DNA of 64,000 nucleotides, taken from assembly GCA_006384855.1 (NCBI GenBank), contig VCJN01000288.1, forward strand, positions 17,857-81,856. Reading direction: 5' to 3'. The position numbers were made by a program, and so were the translations under genes. Below the pieces are notes generated by a model that worked only from the letters and a program-made list of their open reading frames with translations, searched no databases and was not told where the DNA came from. Positions within the stretch are counted from its first letter, which is position 1; each line of letters begins with the position of its first letter. Below, one piece after another: positions 10,590 to 21,937 of the stretch. The DNA is from Tetraselmis striata (lineage: Eukaryota; Chlorophyta; Chlorodendrophyceae; Chlorodendrales; Chlorodendraceae).

Positions 10590-11812
10590 CTAGGCGCTCT
10601 TCATGCGGATGGTGAAGGCGCCTGCGAGAGCAAGCACCGTGCACGCGTCAGAACCCCATGCCCAACAGCCCCCCCCTACCACAAGCTTTACTGTGGCAAT
10701 CCTTTGGGTGTTCAGATGGGCGCAGGGGGGGGGGGGGGGGCTAAGGAAGTGAGGAGTGTGGCGGCGAGGGCAGGGGGCAGGGAAGCGGGGGGGGGGGGGG
10801 GGGGGGGGCGCACAGCCCGGCAGATGCGTTGCGTCCGCGGTGACGGTGCAGTTGACGCCGAGGTTGCTCAGCGCGCCTGCGAACAGCCAAGCCTCATGAT
10901 CAGCCCCCCCCCCCCCCCCCCCCCCCTTACTCCCCCTGACCCCTTATTTTCTCCAATGGACTGACGAGCGCGGTTCAGGACACAAGGAGAGGAGTGGGGG
11001 CAGAGGGGACGGTGCATGGGCGGGGCGGGTACCTCGGATGATCCCACAAGGGAAGTGCAGGTACTCCTGCGCCAGCTCCGACACTGCAGCGGCACACGAA
11101 GCAGTGCAGCGGGGTTGGCCTGGGGCACTTGGCCATCTGGGCGCGGAGGCGGCAGCGGCGGTGACGAGGGATGGTGCCGCGGATGGCCTGGCGGGGCGTA
11201 CCTTGCGGCAGTTTGGCGGCGTTGGCGTCGGGCGCCAGGCGAGCCAGCCACCGGAAGCGGTTGTCCTGCAGCACAAACGTTCCCTGCGCATCCGCGACGC
11301 CCCACCTCAGCATGCGCGCGTGCGGTTTTTTTGCGTGCGTGCGCATTTGGCTGCACTATTTGCGCGCGCTGTTGCGTGCTTGCCGTTGGGGACTGGAGAG
11401 GCACGCGCGGCGCACCCGGTGGTTGGTCTTCAGGTTGTCGGCCTGCTTCTGGAACATCTCTGCCCAGAACTCCTTGCAGATGAACTTGATGACCTCCAAC
11501 GGCTCGCCGAACCGCGGCCGGTCCGCCGTCATCCTGTCATCATGGCGACACGCTCAGATACGTCCGTGCGGTCCAGCGCCACGGCCGACAGGCGCCCGTG
11601 CGCTATGCTCGGTCCCGGGGAGCGGCCACTCGCCTGTCGATCATCTGCCGCCCCACGCGCACGCCGATCGACTCAAGCGCCGTCGACGCCGGGGGGCCAC
11701 CCTCGGCGCGCCGGCACACGCGGACCATCTCCTTCGACAGCAGCTCCAGACACACGCCCGCGCACTCCCGCCCACCGCCGCCCGTGACTGGCGCCACCCC
11801 CCGCGAGCTCAT
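10590..11812 (-). CDS. TRAPPC6: TRAPP vesicle-tethering complex subunit 6 (TRAPPC6/Trs33)
   Basis: TRAPPC6 is a Bet3-fold core subunit of the TRAPP complexes that activate Rab1/Ypt1 in ER-Golgi traffic. Six exons on the minus strand (11812-11634, 11533-11416, 11283-11202, 11083-11033, 10876-10814, 10621-10590) join in phase to a 174-residue protein, near the usual 160-175. Family blocks are all visible: [12 protein letters not shown] and [12 protein letters not shown] (exon 1), DRPRF and [18 protein letters not shown] (exon 2), [13 protein letters not shown] (exon 3), [11 protein letters not shown] (exon 4), [14 protein letters not shown] (exon 5), and [10 protein letters not shown] then TAG (exon 6). 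The first intron starts with GC, fixed by phase (IDR joined to MTADRPRF). C runs on the sense strand follow the exon 5 donor. The start at 11812 gives 25 residues before the first conserved helix. Confidence 0.93.
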
Positions 11813-12296
11813 CGCACCGCAGCTGGCGGAGCAGCCTACTTACCTTACCCGGGTAGCCGGCCCAGGCCAAGGCCCTACGGACAGACTGAAGAGTTTGTTT
11901 TTTCCCCCCTTCACTCACGAAACCTGGAGGACGGACACTACACTCCAGTTCTCGTACTGCTCCTGTCCCGCGCGGGCACTCAACGCTTCGTTCGGGGACG
12001 GGCTGTCCACCGCGGCGGCAGCAAAATTGACTAAGTTCCCCACGTCCCGCTCAGTAGCCCGTGCCACTGCGTGCCTGCTGCTAAGGGGGAGGTGCGTGTG
12101 CTCTGCTGCTGATGAGAGCCACAGTGATACAATCTTCTGGTGGTCGGTGCCTTGCTGGCCGGTACCGGGAGTGCCCGACGCGCAGACCAGCAGACCTTCA
12201 GGGCGCGCGCCGCGCGCATCCTGATTTCGCTTGCGCACTTTCAGCACCATGCCCAGGCCTCAAAATCACATTCCAATTATTTGCTCGGTCTGTGCA
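11813..12296. other. 5' flank of TRAPPC6
   Basis: No conserved coding sequence was found. The stretch presumably holds the TRAPPC6 promoter and is followed by the R1 dispersed repeat. Confidence 0.4.
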
Positions 12297-12686
12297 GTGG
12301 GTTTTAACGATGTCTAGCGACAGTATGCCGGTGTAGATGCTGCTTCTAGTCGATATACACGGGCAACAGCATATGTCACTGCAGTCATTGCGAGCGCGAT
12401 GAGCCGCGTGGGAACCCGAGGGGTGCTACAGCGGTATAGGTGCTGCCCGTGATATGTGCTACTGTGCTGGGGTCAATGCAACAGGTGCTATGTAAGGGTG
12501 CGTGCGCTGGGCTGCAGTTGTATTGTGCTGATGGCACTAGCAGTGATGAATACAGGTGCGCAACATGGCTGTCGCCGTTGATTCGAGCGCCCTGACGCCC
12601 GCCATATTTTGACAGTATATATGGACACGGGTCGCCGCCTGGGCGGCTGCTTGTCTTATTCCATGGTTGTCGAGATAGATGACATG

Positions 12687-12713
12687 CCCCCCCCCCCCCC
12701 CCCCCCCCCCCCC
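12687..12713. repeat. C tract expanded relative to the other R1 copy
   Basis: A run of 27 C inside R1 copy 1. The matching place in R1 copy 2 (about 37,797-37,814) has only a short interrupted C-rich stretch. Confidence 0.8.
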
Positions 12714-12734
12714 GCCCGGCCGTATGCTGCTACT

Positions 12735-12902
12735 CGGCACGTGATATAGGGTAAGTGATCAGCTCGCAGGCTGGTTGTGTGTGGAATGCTGCACGACTAC
12801 GTGGCTGCCCGACGATCGGCACGTGATATAGGGCAAGTGATCAGCTCGCAGGCTGGTTGTGTGTGGTATGCTGCACGACTACGTGGCTGCCCGACGATCG
12901 GC
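12735..12902. repeat. 82-bp tandem duplication within R1
   Basis: Two nearly identical units of about 82 bp follow each other, each starting CGGCACGTGATATAGGG and ending GGCTGCCCGACGAT. A third, diverged start follows. R1 copy 2 has a single diverged unit at about 37,828-37,916, so the duplication happened in copy 1. Confidence 0.85.
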
Positions 12903-12962
12903 AGAATATAGCGCGGACAATTTTCAAATTTTGAAATATTGTAGCAGCTGTCATCGCGTACG

Positions 12963-13464
12963 GTGAGGGAGCAGCTGCAAGCCATTGGCAATGTCTGTGC
13001 CAGCACCTCAGTGTCAGTCATGCTGCGCATCGCAGTGGCCTATGCACATCAGCGCAATTGGGAGGGCTGGGTTGCCACCCTGAGCCTGACTGATGAGGCT
13101 GAAAAGGCAGTTGTTCGTGCAGCTCAGTTGCGCCTGACTAAGGCCATGTCGGAACGCGATGCCGCAGAGCTCGACTTGCAGGGCGCAGCCTTGCATGAGC
13201 TCAGGATGCTGTTTCTGAAGCGGAGGCGTGGCAAGACCAGCCAGCTCATGGGTGTCAAGATCATGAGCAAGGCTAGGCAGCTTAGGCTGCAGGAGGCAGA
13301 GGCGCGGCGACGTGAGGCCGAGCGCAAGACAGCGCGGCAGCACCTATGGTCGTATGTGACAAGTGTGGCAACCCGTGGCACACGACCTGTGTCCGAGCAA
13401 TGAGTCATTCACGTTGACCCAAGCGAGGAGTGGATCTGCGAGGCGTGTCAGCCAGGCGTGTGAG
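12963..13464 (+). pseudogene. Broken PHD-finger / coiled-coil ORF inside R1
   Basis: The open frame 12963-13403 is rich in Ala, Arg, Glu and Leu and predicts a long helix or coiled coil (EAEARRREAERKTARQ). Near its end another frame encodes VVCDKCGNPWHTTCV (about 13,350-13,394), the Cys-x2-Cys...His-x2-Cys half of a PHD zinc finger. After a further frame change it continues as EEWICEACQPGV then stop (to about 13,464). So the zinc-ligand order is right but two frameshifts separate the parts, and no upstream Cys pair was found. PHD fingers are known in several transposon families; a role in R1 is inferred. Confidence 0.5.
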
Positions 13465-14735
13465 CCAGCTGCTGGCACGGTGTTCCACAGCTGGGGGGGG
13501 GGATAGGAGCATACCCTCACCCTGTCAAGACAGTTTTTCCTTTTTCTCCCGAGACGCTACGACAATTGTCATCGCGTACGCGTGATCAGCGTGGCAGTAT
13601 TTTCAGACAGTCGGCAGCGTATGTACGCGCATGGCGGCCACTGTGTATCAGCCGCAGTCATGCTGCAGTAGGACCAATCGCGAGGCACCATGGCCTAGCT
13701 GGCGGTCCGATAACAACCGAAGCTCTGACCCTTATCTGGAGCTGCCAAATGTGTGTGGAGACGGAGCTCGAGCATATCATCCACGTGAGCGAGAGCAAGA
13801 CACGTCGTGAGGACCAAGACATAGTACTTTTCGTAGTATTCCACAGTAGTATTCCACCGTGCTTTTCGTCGTAGACACCGTAAGATACGGCTGGCACTTC
13901 CGTGCCTTACGGTGCAGGAGAGCCATCCGTTCGTAGTAGTATGCACGATATTATTACATAATTATTGACAGTACTTGAGCCGAGGGCAGCGAGCAGCACC
14001 CGTAGCCGGCGAGTTATGTTAGCAGCAAGGCGCCACCCGCAGCTTCCAGTTTGTGTTTTCTGCTGACTCGTGAACGCTCCCTGAGGCGCGACCTGCCTTT
14101 GGACTGCGCGTGGACGCCTCTCTTGCTGCGAGAACACTTGTAAGGACATTGTGACTGTCGTGAGGTGCCCCTCGTGTGTTCAAGTTTTCACATGCCTGAT
14201 GGCGCATCGTGAGCATGCGTGACGAGAGCGTCGAGAGGGTAGTGTACACAGCGAGCTAGTTGTGTCGAGTGGGCTTGCTTTGTCGTGCCACTCAGTCGAG
14301 TTAGACTGACGAGCGAGCGAGACAGCCGTACATTCGTGCGAGACACAAACTCATTCGTAGGAGGCGATAGGGACTATCGGCGACGTCGTACCCGGTTTCC
14401 GGACAGTGTTAAGCGCAGTAAGTCGGCGCTTCCCTTCCCAGCAGCAATAATCGCGAGAAACACATTCCCGACTCGACTAGGCTTTATGCGTATTAATATT
14501 TCAACTGAAGGCAATCAACAAGTATTGGCTCAGATATTTCGCGTTTCTGAAAGCCTGGTGGGAGAACCGGAGAATGCATACACGTGTCAGCGATGTCATG
14601 CGATGGATGAGATCTATGGGGTGGGGCTCCACGCCGTGACGACCTAGCCAGCACCGTGCTAGCTTATTGTCTTATTGGGTCGTGATGCACGACATGTCCC
14701 ACACCATGTGCAGACACCTGCACACAATAACGCTT

Positions 14736-15677
14736 AATAACGCTGCTTAAAAATAGCGCTATCACTACTCTGACTGCTACTGTGACACCGGTGTATGGCG
14801 GTATACCTACAAGTGTGATGATGAGCATAGATATATACACAGAATGTCCCTATATGTATACTTCTCCACATATATTATGGGCTTTGCGGATCGACATGCC
14901 CATATGTAGCTACACTCCTGAGACTGTGCGCGCGTGCATGCATATTGAGTTGGGGCGTATTGCGGCCTTATGGCAGGAGAAATGCTGTGATAGTACGCAT
15001 TAGACCCGAATTTGCCGCGTGGTATTATCCGTTACCGTCAGCACCTTGTTTCATGTGCCCAAGCAGTGCGTATGCATATGCCATATAGTTAGCGCGGTTC
15101 GCAACTAACCACATTCTGTGCATATATGGCAACGGGATAGAATCATATACGCAATTGCCCCCGCTGCCCGGATTCACACCACGCCACCCTTCATACGATA
15201 TAGCTGCGTACTATATATGCGTGTAGGGCATTGAAACTGGGTCGTTCATGGATATGGAACAAGGGACTTATGTATCACGTCATATTCCGCTGATCTAGCA
15301 GGACAAGCAAAATCATGGAAACACGGTTGCTGCAATGGGGGCCTGCGCAGTTCATGGTGAGAGGGAGCACCAATAGGGCGTCATCCGCGGTGCGGGTCAA
15401 TCAGCCAGCAATCCATACCAGATTACTTTTTGCTGCAGCCCCACGCCTGCCCCTGAAGCAAATTATCCCCGGGAGGGGGGGGGGGGGGGGGGGAGGAGCG
15501 CCGCAAGTCTGGCAGTCTGAATGTTATTGGAAATCATGTTCAAATGAATATGGTTTGATCCAATAAGAGGAGGGAGTGGAGATCGGTCACTAGGTTGGCC
15601 CCTTGGCGGAAGTGGGGCGAGGTACCAGCAGTGATAAAGACATAAAGCCAGGGGCAGATGATACATATGAGCACAGT
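14736..15677. other. Non-coding stretch
   Basis: AT-richer sequence with no recognised gene. A G run interrupted by one A lies at about 15,474-15,497. The 3' end of the WD40 gene starts at 15,678. Confidence 0.4.
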
Positions 15678-18600
15678 CTATGTCCCGAAGTAGACAGGCT
15701 CGAAGCTGAACAAAGAGGCCGGATATCCTTGTGCGGCTGCTTCTTGCATTGAAACGTCCCAACTGTGTAGCCCAGTCTGCTTGTCGAGTGCTTGAAGCAT
15801 GTGCTCAACTCGAAGAAGGCGCCAAATGTTCACGGTGCCGTCAAAAGATCCAGAGGCCAAAGAGCGCCCGTCAGGTGCCCATGCCAGTGAGGGCACCTCG
15901 TCATTGTGACCCAGGAGCACCTGAGGGGCGCTGTCCTCCACTGTGGAATTGCCGTCCACGGCCCATACCCGCACAGTGGCATCCTCAGACCCCGAGGCCA
16001 GGGACCGGCCATCAGGCGCCCATGCAACTGAGCTCACCCCTGGCGCGTAGTCCCCCAACACCGGCGGCACGCCGACCTGCACCGCGCCGATCTCGCCCAT
16101 TCGCCATACATGCACCGCGTTCCAAGCTCCACAGGCCAAGGAGCGGCCGTCGGGCGACCATGCTACGGAGGTTACCCACCCGCTGTAGCCTTGCAACACC
16201 TGATGCGAGGTGGTGTTCTCCGTGGTGTTGTCATCACTCACCCGCCACACCCACACGGTGCCATTCACAAGGTCGCGACTCCCCCTGCCGCAAGCCAGGG
16301 AGAGGCTATCAGGCGCCCATGCCACTGAGGTCACATGATCGGCTTGACCTTGCAGCACAAGCGACGCGTTGCCGGAAACCGCGCCGCGCTCGCTGACCTG
16401 CCACACGCGCACATTGCCATCCCAGGATCCGGAAGCAAGAGAGCGTCCATCAGGCGCCCATGCCACCGAGGTCACGAACTCTGTGTGGCCCTGCAGCACC
16501 TGCGGGGGGCGGCTCTCCACTCCATCCTCCTCGGCCACCAACCACACACTCACAGTGGTATCCAGGGACCCAGCGGCAAGCGAGCGGCCGTCAGGTGCCC
16601 ACGCTACCGAGGTCACGTGACCAGTGTGGCCACGCAGCACCAACAGCGCGCTGCCCTCCACGGCGCCATCCTCGCCCACCCGCCACACGCGCACCGTGGT
16701 ATCCTGAGACCCAGCGGCCAAGAAGCGGCCGTCAGGCGACCATGCCACTGAGGTCACACGATCTGTGTGATCCCGCAGCCCTAGCGGGGTGCTGCCATTC
16801 AGTGGCGCGTCACAGCCCACGCGCCACACACGGACGGCGGTATCCCGAGATCCCGAAGCCAGGAAGCGGCCGTCAGGAGTCCATGACACTGACATGACAT
16901 CAGCAGTGTGGGCCTGAAGCACCTGGAATGTGCCACCGCTCATGTCGCTCCCCCCACCCAGTTGCCACACGCGGACAGTATCATCCATGGACCCTGAAGC
17001 CAAGGAGCGGCCATCCGGCGCCCACGCCACCGAGGTAACATCATCAGTGTGGCCCTGAAGCACATGCGTGGCGCTGCCCACCACCGCGCCATCCTCACCC
17101 ACCCGCCACACAGATGGTGCGCCTCCAGAGCGCGCTGCTCCGCTAGGTTCTCTGCTGCGAGCGCCTCATCCCGCGCATCGTGTGCCTCCAGGGCCCGCTG
17201 CTCCGCCAGCCTCTCCGCTCCCAGCGCATCATCTCGAGCTTCCTCCGCCTCGACAGCTCGCATCTGCGCCAGATTGCTGGCAGCATGCGCTCGCCTCGCC
17301 ATTAGCGCGCTGGCAACCACGCCCGCCACCAGTACAAGCACCAGCAGCATCCCCAGCGCCATCATCTGCCGGCGGCGCCGGATTGTGTGCCTCTCCGACG
17401 CGCCCACAAACTCCCCCATGTGCTTCGTCGGCTGGGGTTTCAAGTTGTGCTGCTCCACGTCCTTCAACCACTGCCTCCAGAACACCGCTTCGTCCTTCTG
17501 CAGCAGCGGCAGCGGCAACTGGGCCTTCACCGCCGCCTGCCACGCATCTGCTTCGTTCTTCAGCTCGGCGTGCTGCTTGTGGTACACCAGGTCCTTCTCC
17601 ACGTAGCCTAGCGCCGTGCTCACCATCTTACGCCAGTCCTCATCGCTCGTAAGGGTGTTGTCGTTGCCGCAGTCGCACAGGTTGATGGACTCAAGCTTGC
17701 CAAACAGGTTCTTCATCACATCCAGAGACATAGCCATGCCTGGCACGATATCTTCGCCTTCATACGTGCACACTGCACGGCTAGACCTCGTATCCGTGTA
17801 CATGGCCTCCGAATCAGTAACCTGGAGCATAACGTTGCTGTTGATCGAGCCATCCAACGGGGGAGGTGCGTCGGCAGCAGCAGCAAGCTGGGCGTCAGCC
17901 TGAGTCTTGGCCAGAGACGCACCGTGGGGATCCTGCATGCACGGGGGCAGTGCGCATGGGGGCATTGGCTCAGTGGAGCAAGAGGAGAGATTTCGCAGGC
18001 GTATAAATGGTGCCGGGGCAGGAATAGTCCTGGTTGGGGGTCCAGCGCGCACCACAATCAGCTTCCATGCATTGCCATCTTTGCCCTCGAGCATAATTAC
18101 GGCGATAGGCTTGTCATATTGGAAGGCAAGGGCTAGTTCCTGCGTACATCATGGTCCCCGGTGAGTCGCAGCTGACTTGCTGAGGATGGTGCAGGCAGCA
18201 AAGGGTGGCGCTAATGCAAGAGCGGGTGATTGGGTGAGGGCGCCTGGGGCGCGCCTGCAGACAGTTGTACGAGGTAAGCCATGCCTTGTCCACAAAAGCG
18301 ACAAACTTGGAGCAGCTTTCAATAGCCTCCTTAATCTCCTCGCGCCACGGTATGGGCCCCTACGCCTGCAAGTCCAGGAAGTCTGCCCAGTACACAATAT
18401 GGCCACCATTGATCTTCACGCAGGGGATGCATTTGCAGCGCAGCCAGTCAGTCTTAGAATCAACTGTTAAAAATGTTCTAGGTCAAGGCTATCACTAGTG
18501 ATCAATGCTTGCATATGTACAGCGCGTAAACACCCTTTGCCGATTAAATTAAGGGAAGATGCGACCCTTCCAAGACATGGTTCCCAGTACTACTCCTGCC

Positions 18601-19103
18601 ATGTGCTGTACACAGCATTATAAAGTTGCCAGGGGGCGGGGTACAGGGTACTTGAGGAGGGGGTGTTCTGCTATGAGAGGGTAGTGATGGAAATCATAAG
18701 TGGCCGCCAAACGGCTGTGCGTGTGCAGGATTACTACCAGCGGGACACGGTGCGAAGTATGTGGAAATAGCATTGCGGCATTGTTGTTGGAAGTGAGACC
18801 CACATCATGAGAGCTCAAGTGATCGATTATCCGGTGCTTCTTCTCTTGAGTGTCATCAAGCCGCCAACAGTGTGAGAAAAAAGGCTTCTCCTTGCGTATG
18901 TGGCCGAGTTCCGAGCAGAATGCACGGCGTGAGCGCTCACGCTCCAAGAAAGCTTCCTCAGCTGCGCCTCTGTTTCTTATGTCTGGCGGGCCCACATTCA
19001 CAGTGCGGACTTGCTCGGTGACTGAGTACCCTGGTATAAACGTGCCAGTGCTTTCCTCACTGTGCAGGGGTAGGACTGACTGCTGCTCCCGGCCTCTCGA
19101 CAT
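15678..19103 (-). CDS. TIR - transmembrane - coiled coil - WD40 repeat protein (disrupted)
   Basis: On the minus strand an exon within 19103-18804 carries a TIR-type start (KEKPFFSHCWRLDD, KKHRIIDHL). Exon 18463-18255 continues the TIR fold (GGHIVYWADFLDLQA, PWREEIKEAIESCSKFVAF). A GC-AG intron leads to the exon starting 18139 (ELALAFQYDKPIAVIML). After a linker there is one membrane span (MMALGMLLVLVLVAGVVASA), a coiled coil of near-identical repeats (LAEQRALEAH), and nine WD40 repeats (HTDDVTSVAWAPDGRSLASG type, ending VRVW) to the stop at 15678. TIR domains are NAD-cleaving or signalling modules; WD40 propellers bind ligands. Together they resemble an innate-immune-type receptor, without a recognisable NTPase. 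Two lesions are visible: an in-frame TAG at 18362-18360 and a frame change at about 17,115. It may be a decaying gene, or these may be assembly errors. The first intron's borders are unresolved. Confidence 0.7.
18360..18362 (-). other. In-frame stop inside the TIR exon
   Basis: A TAG codon interrupts otherwise continuous TIR coding sequence between DFLDLQA and GPIPWREEI. Both sides fit one TIR helix-strand unit, so this is more likely a nonsense change or a sequencing error than an exon edge. A short intron ending at the AG of TTGCAGGCGTAG cannot be excluded. Confidence 0.6.
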
Positions 19104-19738
19104 CCCACCTGCCGGCAGTCGCAGCCATCAACGGCCAGCAAGTGACAGAAAGGATAAGTTTTCGCTTTTTGTTTGCCTAGCCACGAGCTCGTCGGTTCAA
19201 GACCCAAGTGCAGCACCTGGGATAAATTTCCGAGCTGGACGTGGCAAGGATAGTAGTTGCGGTGGTGGGAGAGGGGGGGGGGGGGGGGGGGGGGGGGTGG
19301 CAGGCTGCGGCCAGCGACTTCAGCATCTGTCTCGCGAGTGTCAAGTGTTAGTTCTGCAACAAGCATGTGTTTACAGACTACACTGTGCCCAGCCTGTGGC
19401 CACCCAAGGAGCAGCGGCACATGAATGCTTCCGTGATGCCGCCTCCAGCGCAATATGACTTTTAAGCCATATCATATGACCGTTGGCATCATCGGTGGTA
19501 TGGTATAGTCGAGGCGCAGGAGCCTGCTTGCGGACTGCTCGTCATGGATAGCATCTTCGCCGCACTCTGAGTGGTCGTACTGTACCAGAATATCCTGATG
19601 AGCCGAGTCCAAGTCAGGCGACTTGCTGCCACGATACGATTTCCCAGGTGACGTAGCGAGGCCGTCCTTCATACCTGATTGGCAGCTTCTGTGCAGCTAT
19701 TGCATCGCTAAACAACAGCAATTGTGGTCTTAACCTCC

Positions 19739-19739
<1 letters not shown>

Positions 19740-19770
<31 letters not shown>
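19740..19770. repeat. Homopolymer C tract
   Basis: A run of 31 C outside any assigned gene, followed by a second C-rich stretch at about 19,780-19,794 and a G run at about 19,825-19,840. Confidence 0.85.
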
Positions 19771-19773
<3 letters not shown>

Positions 19774-21712
19774 CTACCCCACCCCCCCCTCCCCTGACTA
19801 ACAAGCTAAAATGGATATCGATTTGGGGGGGGGGGGGGGGCTGTTTTACCGAACTGACTAAGCATATCTGTAATCAGTTTCTAACGTATTGGCCTTTGTC
19901 AGGTCGGGCCTGGTACGGGCCTTCGAGGGATAAAAACACAGTATTAGGGGGTGTGGAACTGGCCTTTGAAGTTGCGGCCTCGCAAGGTGTCGTATCGGTG
20001 GGGTGGGTATCATTGGGTTTGTGGAGGCGGTGCCCCCCCCCCCCCCCCCCACCCCCAGGGTGCGCCCGCGAGTTCTTAGCAGCTAGCAAAAGAGACATAC
20101 GTGCTCATGGCCGTCTCAATGGTGCTAGTATAGACCTAGTTACTTTTGTTGTGCGCAATTGCAGCCCTGGTGCAGCTTACTATAGGCCTGAGGTACGTAG
20201 CTCAGCGCGCGCAAACGACATTTTTGAAATTTTCTTCTGGCTTTCAGGGATGTTCATATACATGTAAGGGGGTATGGAACTGGGCTGAAAGTTCTGAATT
20301 GGGCCGCTGAGTCTGTAATGAGTGTTGAAAGTATGGTGTCGGGGGCAATCTTGTGTGAGCACATATTGTGTCGGGACTACATACCATCCCGTTATGCATC
20401 ATGCACTTCATGTATCCATACAAGACTTTTTCATATAGCTCAACATACATATACATTGGACTGAATACCCCTACCCTGTCACTTAAGTATATTATATATG
20501 GTCTAGAAAAAACATTTCGAAACCCCAATAACTAAGAGGAACAATGAGTCTTTAAACACCGCAAGGTTGATGTATGTGAGGTGTCGCCAGCACAAATGGA
20601 CCTGAGAATCGCGAGGCAGAGGCATATAGAACATTTGTGAAAGGGCATCACAAACGCATACATGCATGCGATGATTGAGGGGATAGAATGGACGTGCTGT
20701 GGCAACGTGACACACGTCACGTTCTCCATGTGGCAACATTTGGAAAACACTAATAACCCATGGCAGGTGGCCGGAAACGTAGTACAATATAATTGGGTGC
20801 TGTCTCAATTGGGTTTGACATAGCTTGGATGAATGCTGGCATAACCAGGCTGTGCACAGCGCATGCCTAGAGGCAATGGCTATTGGTTACATGACAAAAT
20901 AGTACGTTACGACATCGTAGACAACTGCCGATTAGCAGCCCATTGCGCTTCGCTAGTCGAACCTGGACGCTGGTGTCGGGCGGTGTCAGGGAGGGTTTTG
21001 GCATTGCTTAAATTGGCGAGGGAGAAGATGTGAGCAGTGAAGGAGGGGGTATATGGCCGGGGCGAGTTTCGTGATGACCCCATGTGACCCCCATTTGACT
21101 CCCAAGCGGCGGAACCAGCGATGCGAACAGCACGGTTGGGCGATGCCTGCGCCCAGCATTGGCGCGAGCCAGCGAACTCACTTGCCGAGGTGGTGCGACA
21201 AACCCGTGCAGAAAACGTACCGTGTTTGGGAAGATGTCGTATTTTATGGCCGTATGTCGCGGTGAGGGGTTAGCGAAAATGAATGTATATCGAAAATGTT
21301 TGCGCGATCTTTTGCGCGCGCGGGAGGCCACAGTCCATATATAACCTGTATATGTCATAAGGATACCCGGAAGTGTCGGGGTCATAGGTTGATCCGCTGG
21401 GGCAGTTTGTGTGATTTGACGGGCACTAAGCACATATACCACATGTACCATATCAAAGTGATGACACTATATAAAAGGATGGATTTTTGGTGACTTGAAG
21501 CAATAACACTGCGTCTCCCGGAATACAAAAGTTGACCACTGTCGCAAAAAACACTTCAGCTGGAAATCCAGTCGATACCAGTCCATGGGCCCAAGTTTCG
21601 GCTATAGTCGATAGCGAGTTTGAGAATTTCTATCCTATCCGAAGTTGCTGTACCGCCGCTCGATGCTGGTACTCACACGTACTGCATAAAGTACTTATAT
21701 GCCATGGTATGA

Positions 21713-21783
21713 ACTTTTTGGTTACAGGGAGACCGTCCAGAGAATGCACGCAAAGTACTGGGGAAGGAAAAAGCCTACATTTA
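21713..21783. repeat. 70-bp dispersed repeat, copy 1
   Basis: The segment starting CTTTTTGGTTACAGGGAGA and including AGAGAATGCACGCAAAGTAC and GGGGAAGGAAAAAGCCTACA recurs at 52,287-52,361 with a few changes and a 6-base length difference. No coding capacity is apparent. Confidence 0.75.
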
Positions 21784-21901
21784 AGCAGAACCCTCTTAGC
21801 TTATGCCATGGTACCATAAACTTATTGAAACCCGCCATCAGCTCGGAGATGGCCGATGGTAATTGGGGTAGCGTTTTTCTTTTTTGTTATTCCTACGGGT
21901 C

Positions 21902-21904
<3 letters not shown>

Positions 21905-21937
<33 letters not shown>
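21905..21937. repeat. Homopolymer G tract
   Basis: A run of 33 G in a gene-poor stretch. Confidence 0.85.

Larger units (their letters stand above)
12297..14735. repeat. Dispersed repeat R1, copy 1 (long form)
   Basis: Blocks of this segment recur in the same order and orientation at 37,464-38,335. They include the TGGGTTTTAACGATGT start, a CGCCATATTTTGACA block, the CGGCACGTG / AAGTGATCAGCT block, GCAATAATCGCGAGAAACAC, and a GTGGGGCTCCACGCCGTGACGA block before the end. Copy 1 carries about 1.5 kb (about 12,957-14,440) that copy 2 lacks, containing a broken PHD-finger frame. It also has a 27-base C run where copy 2 has a short mixed C-rich stretch. The pattern suggests a mobile element with long and deleted forms; no terminal repeats or transposase were recognised. 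Confidence 0.7.

Noticed and set aside
12735..12902. CRISPR-like array
   Set aside because: Only two full units of about 82 bp with no unique spacers, in a eukaryotic context; a plain tandem duplication.
16940..17110. Continuation of the coiled-coil frame past the WD40 start
   Set aside because: It reads out-of-frame WD40 coding sequence (Trp/Arg/Met-rich), whereas the other frame gives regular WD40 repeats; treated as a frameshift.
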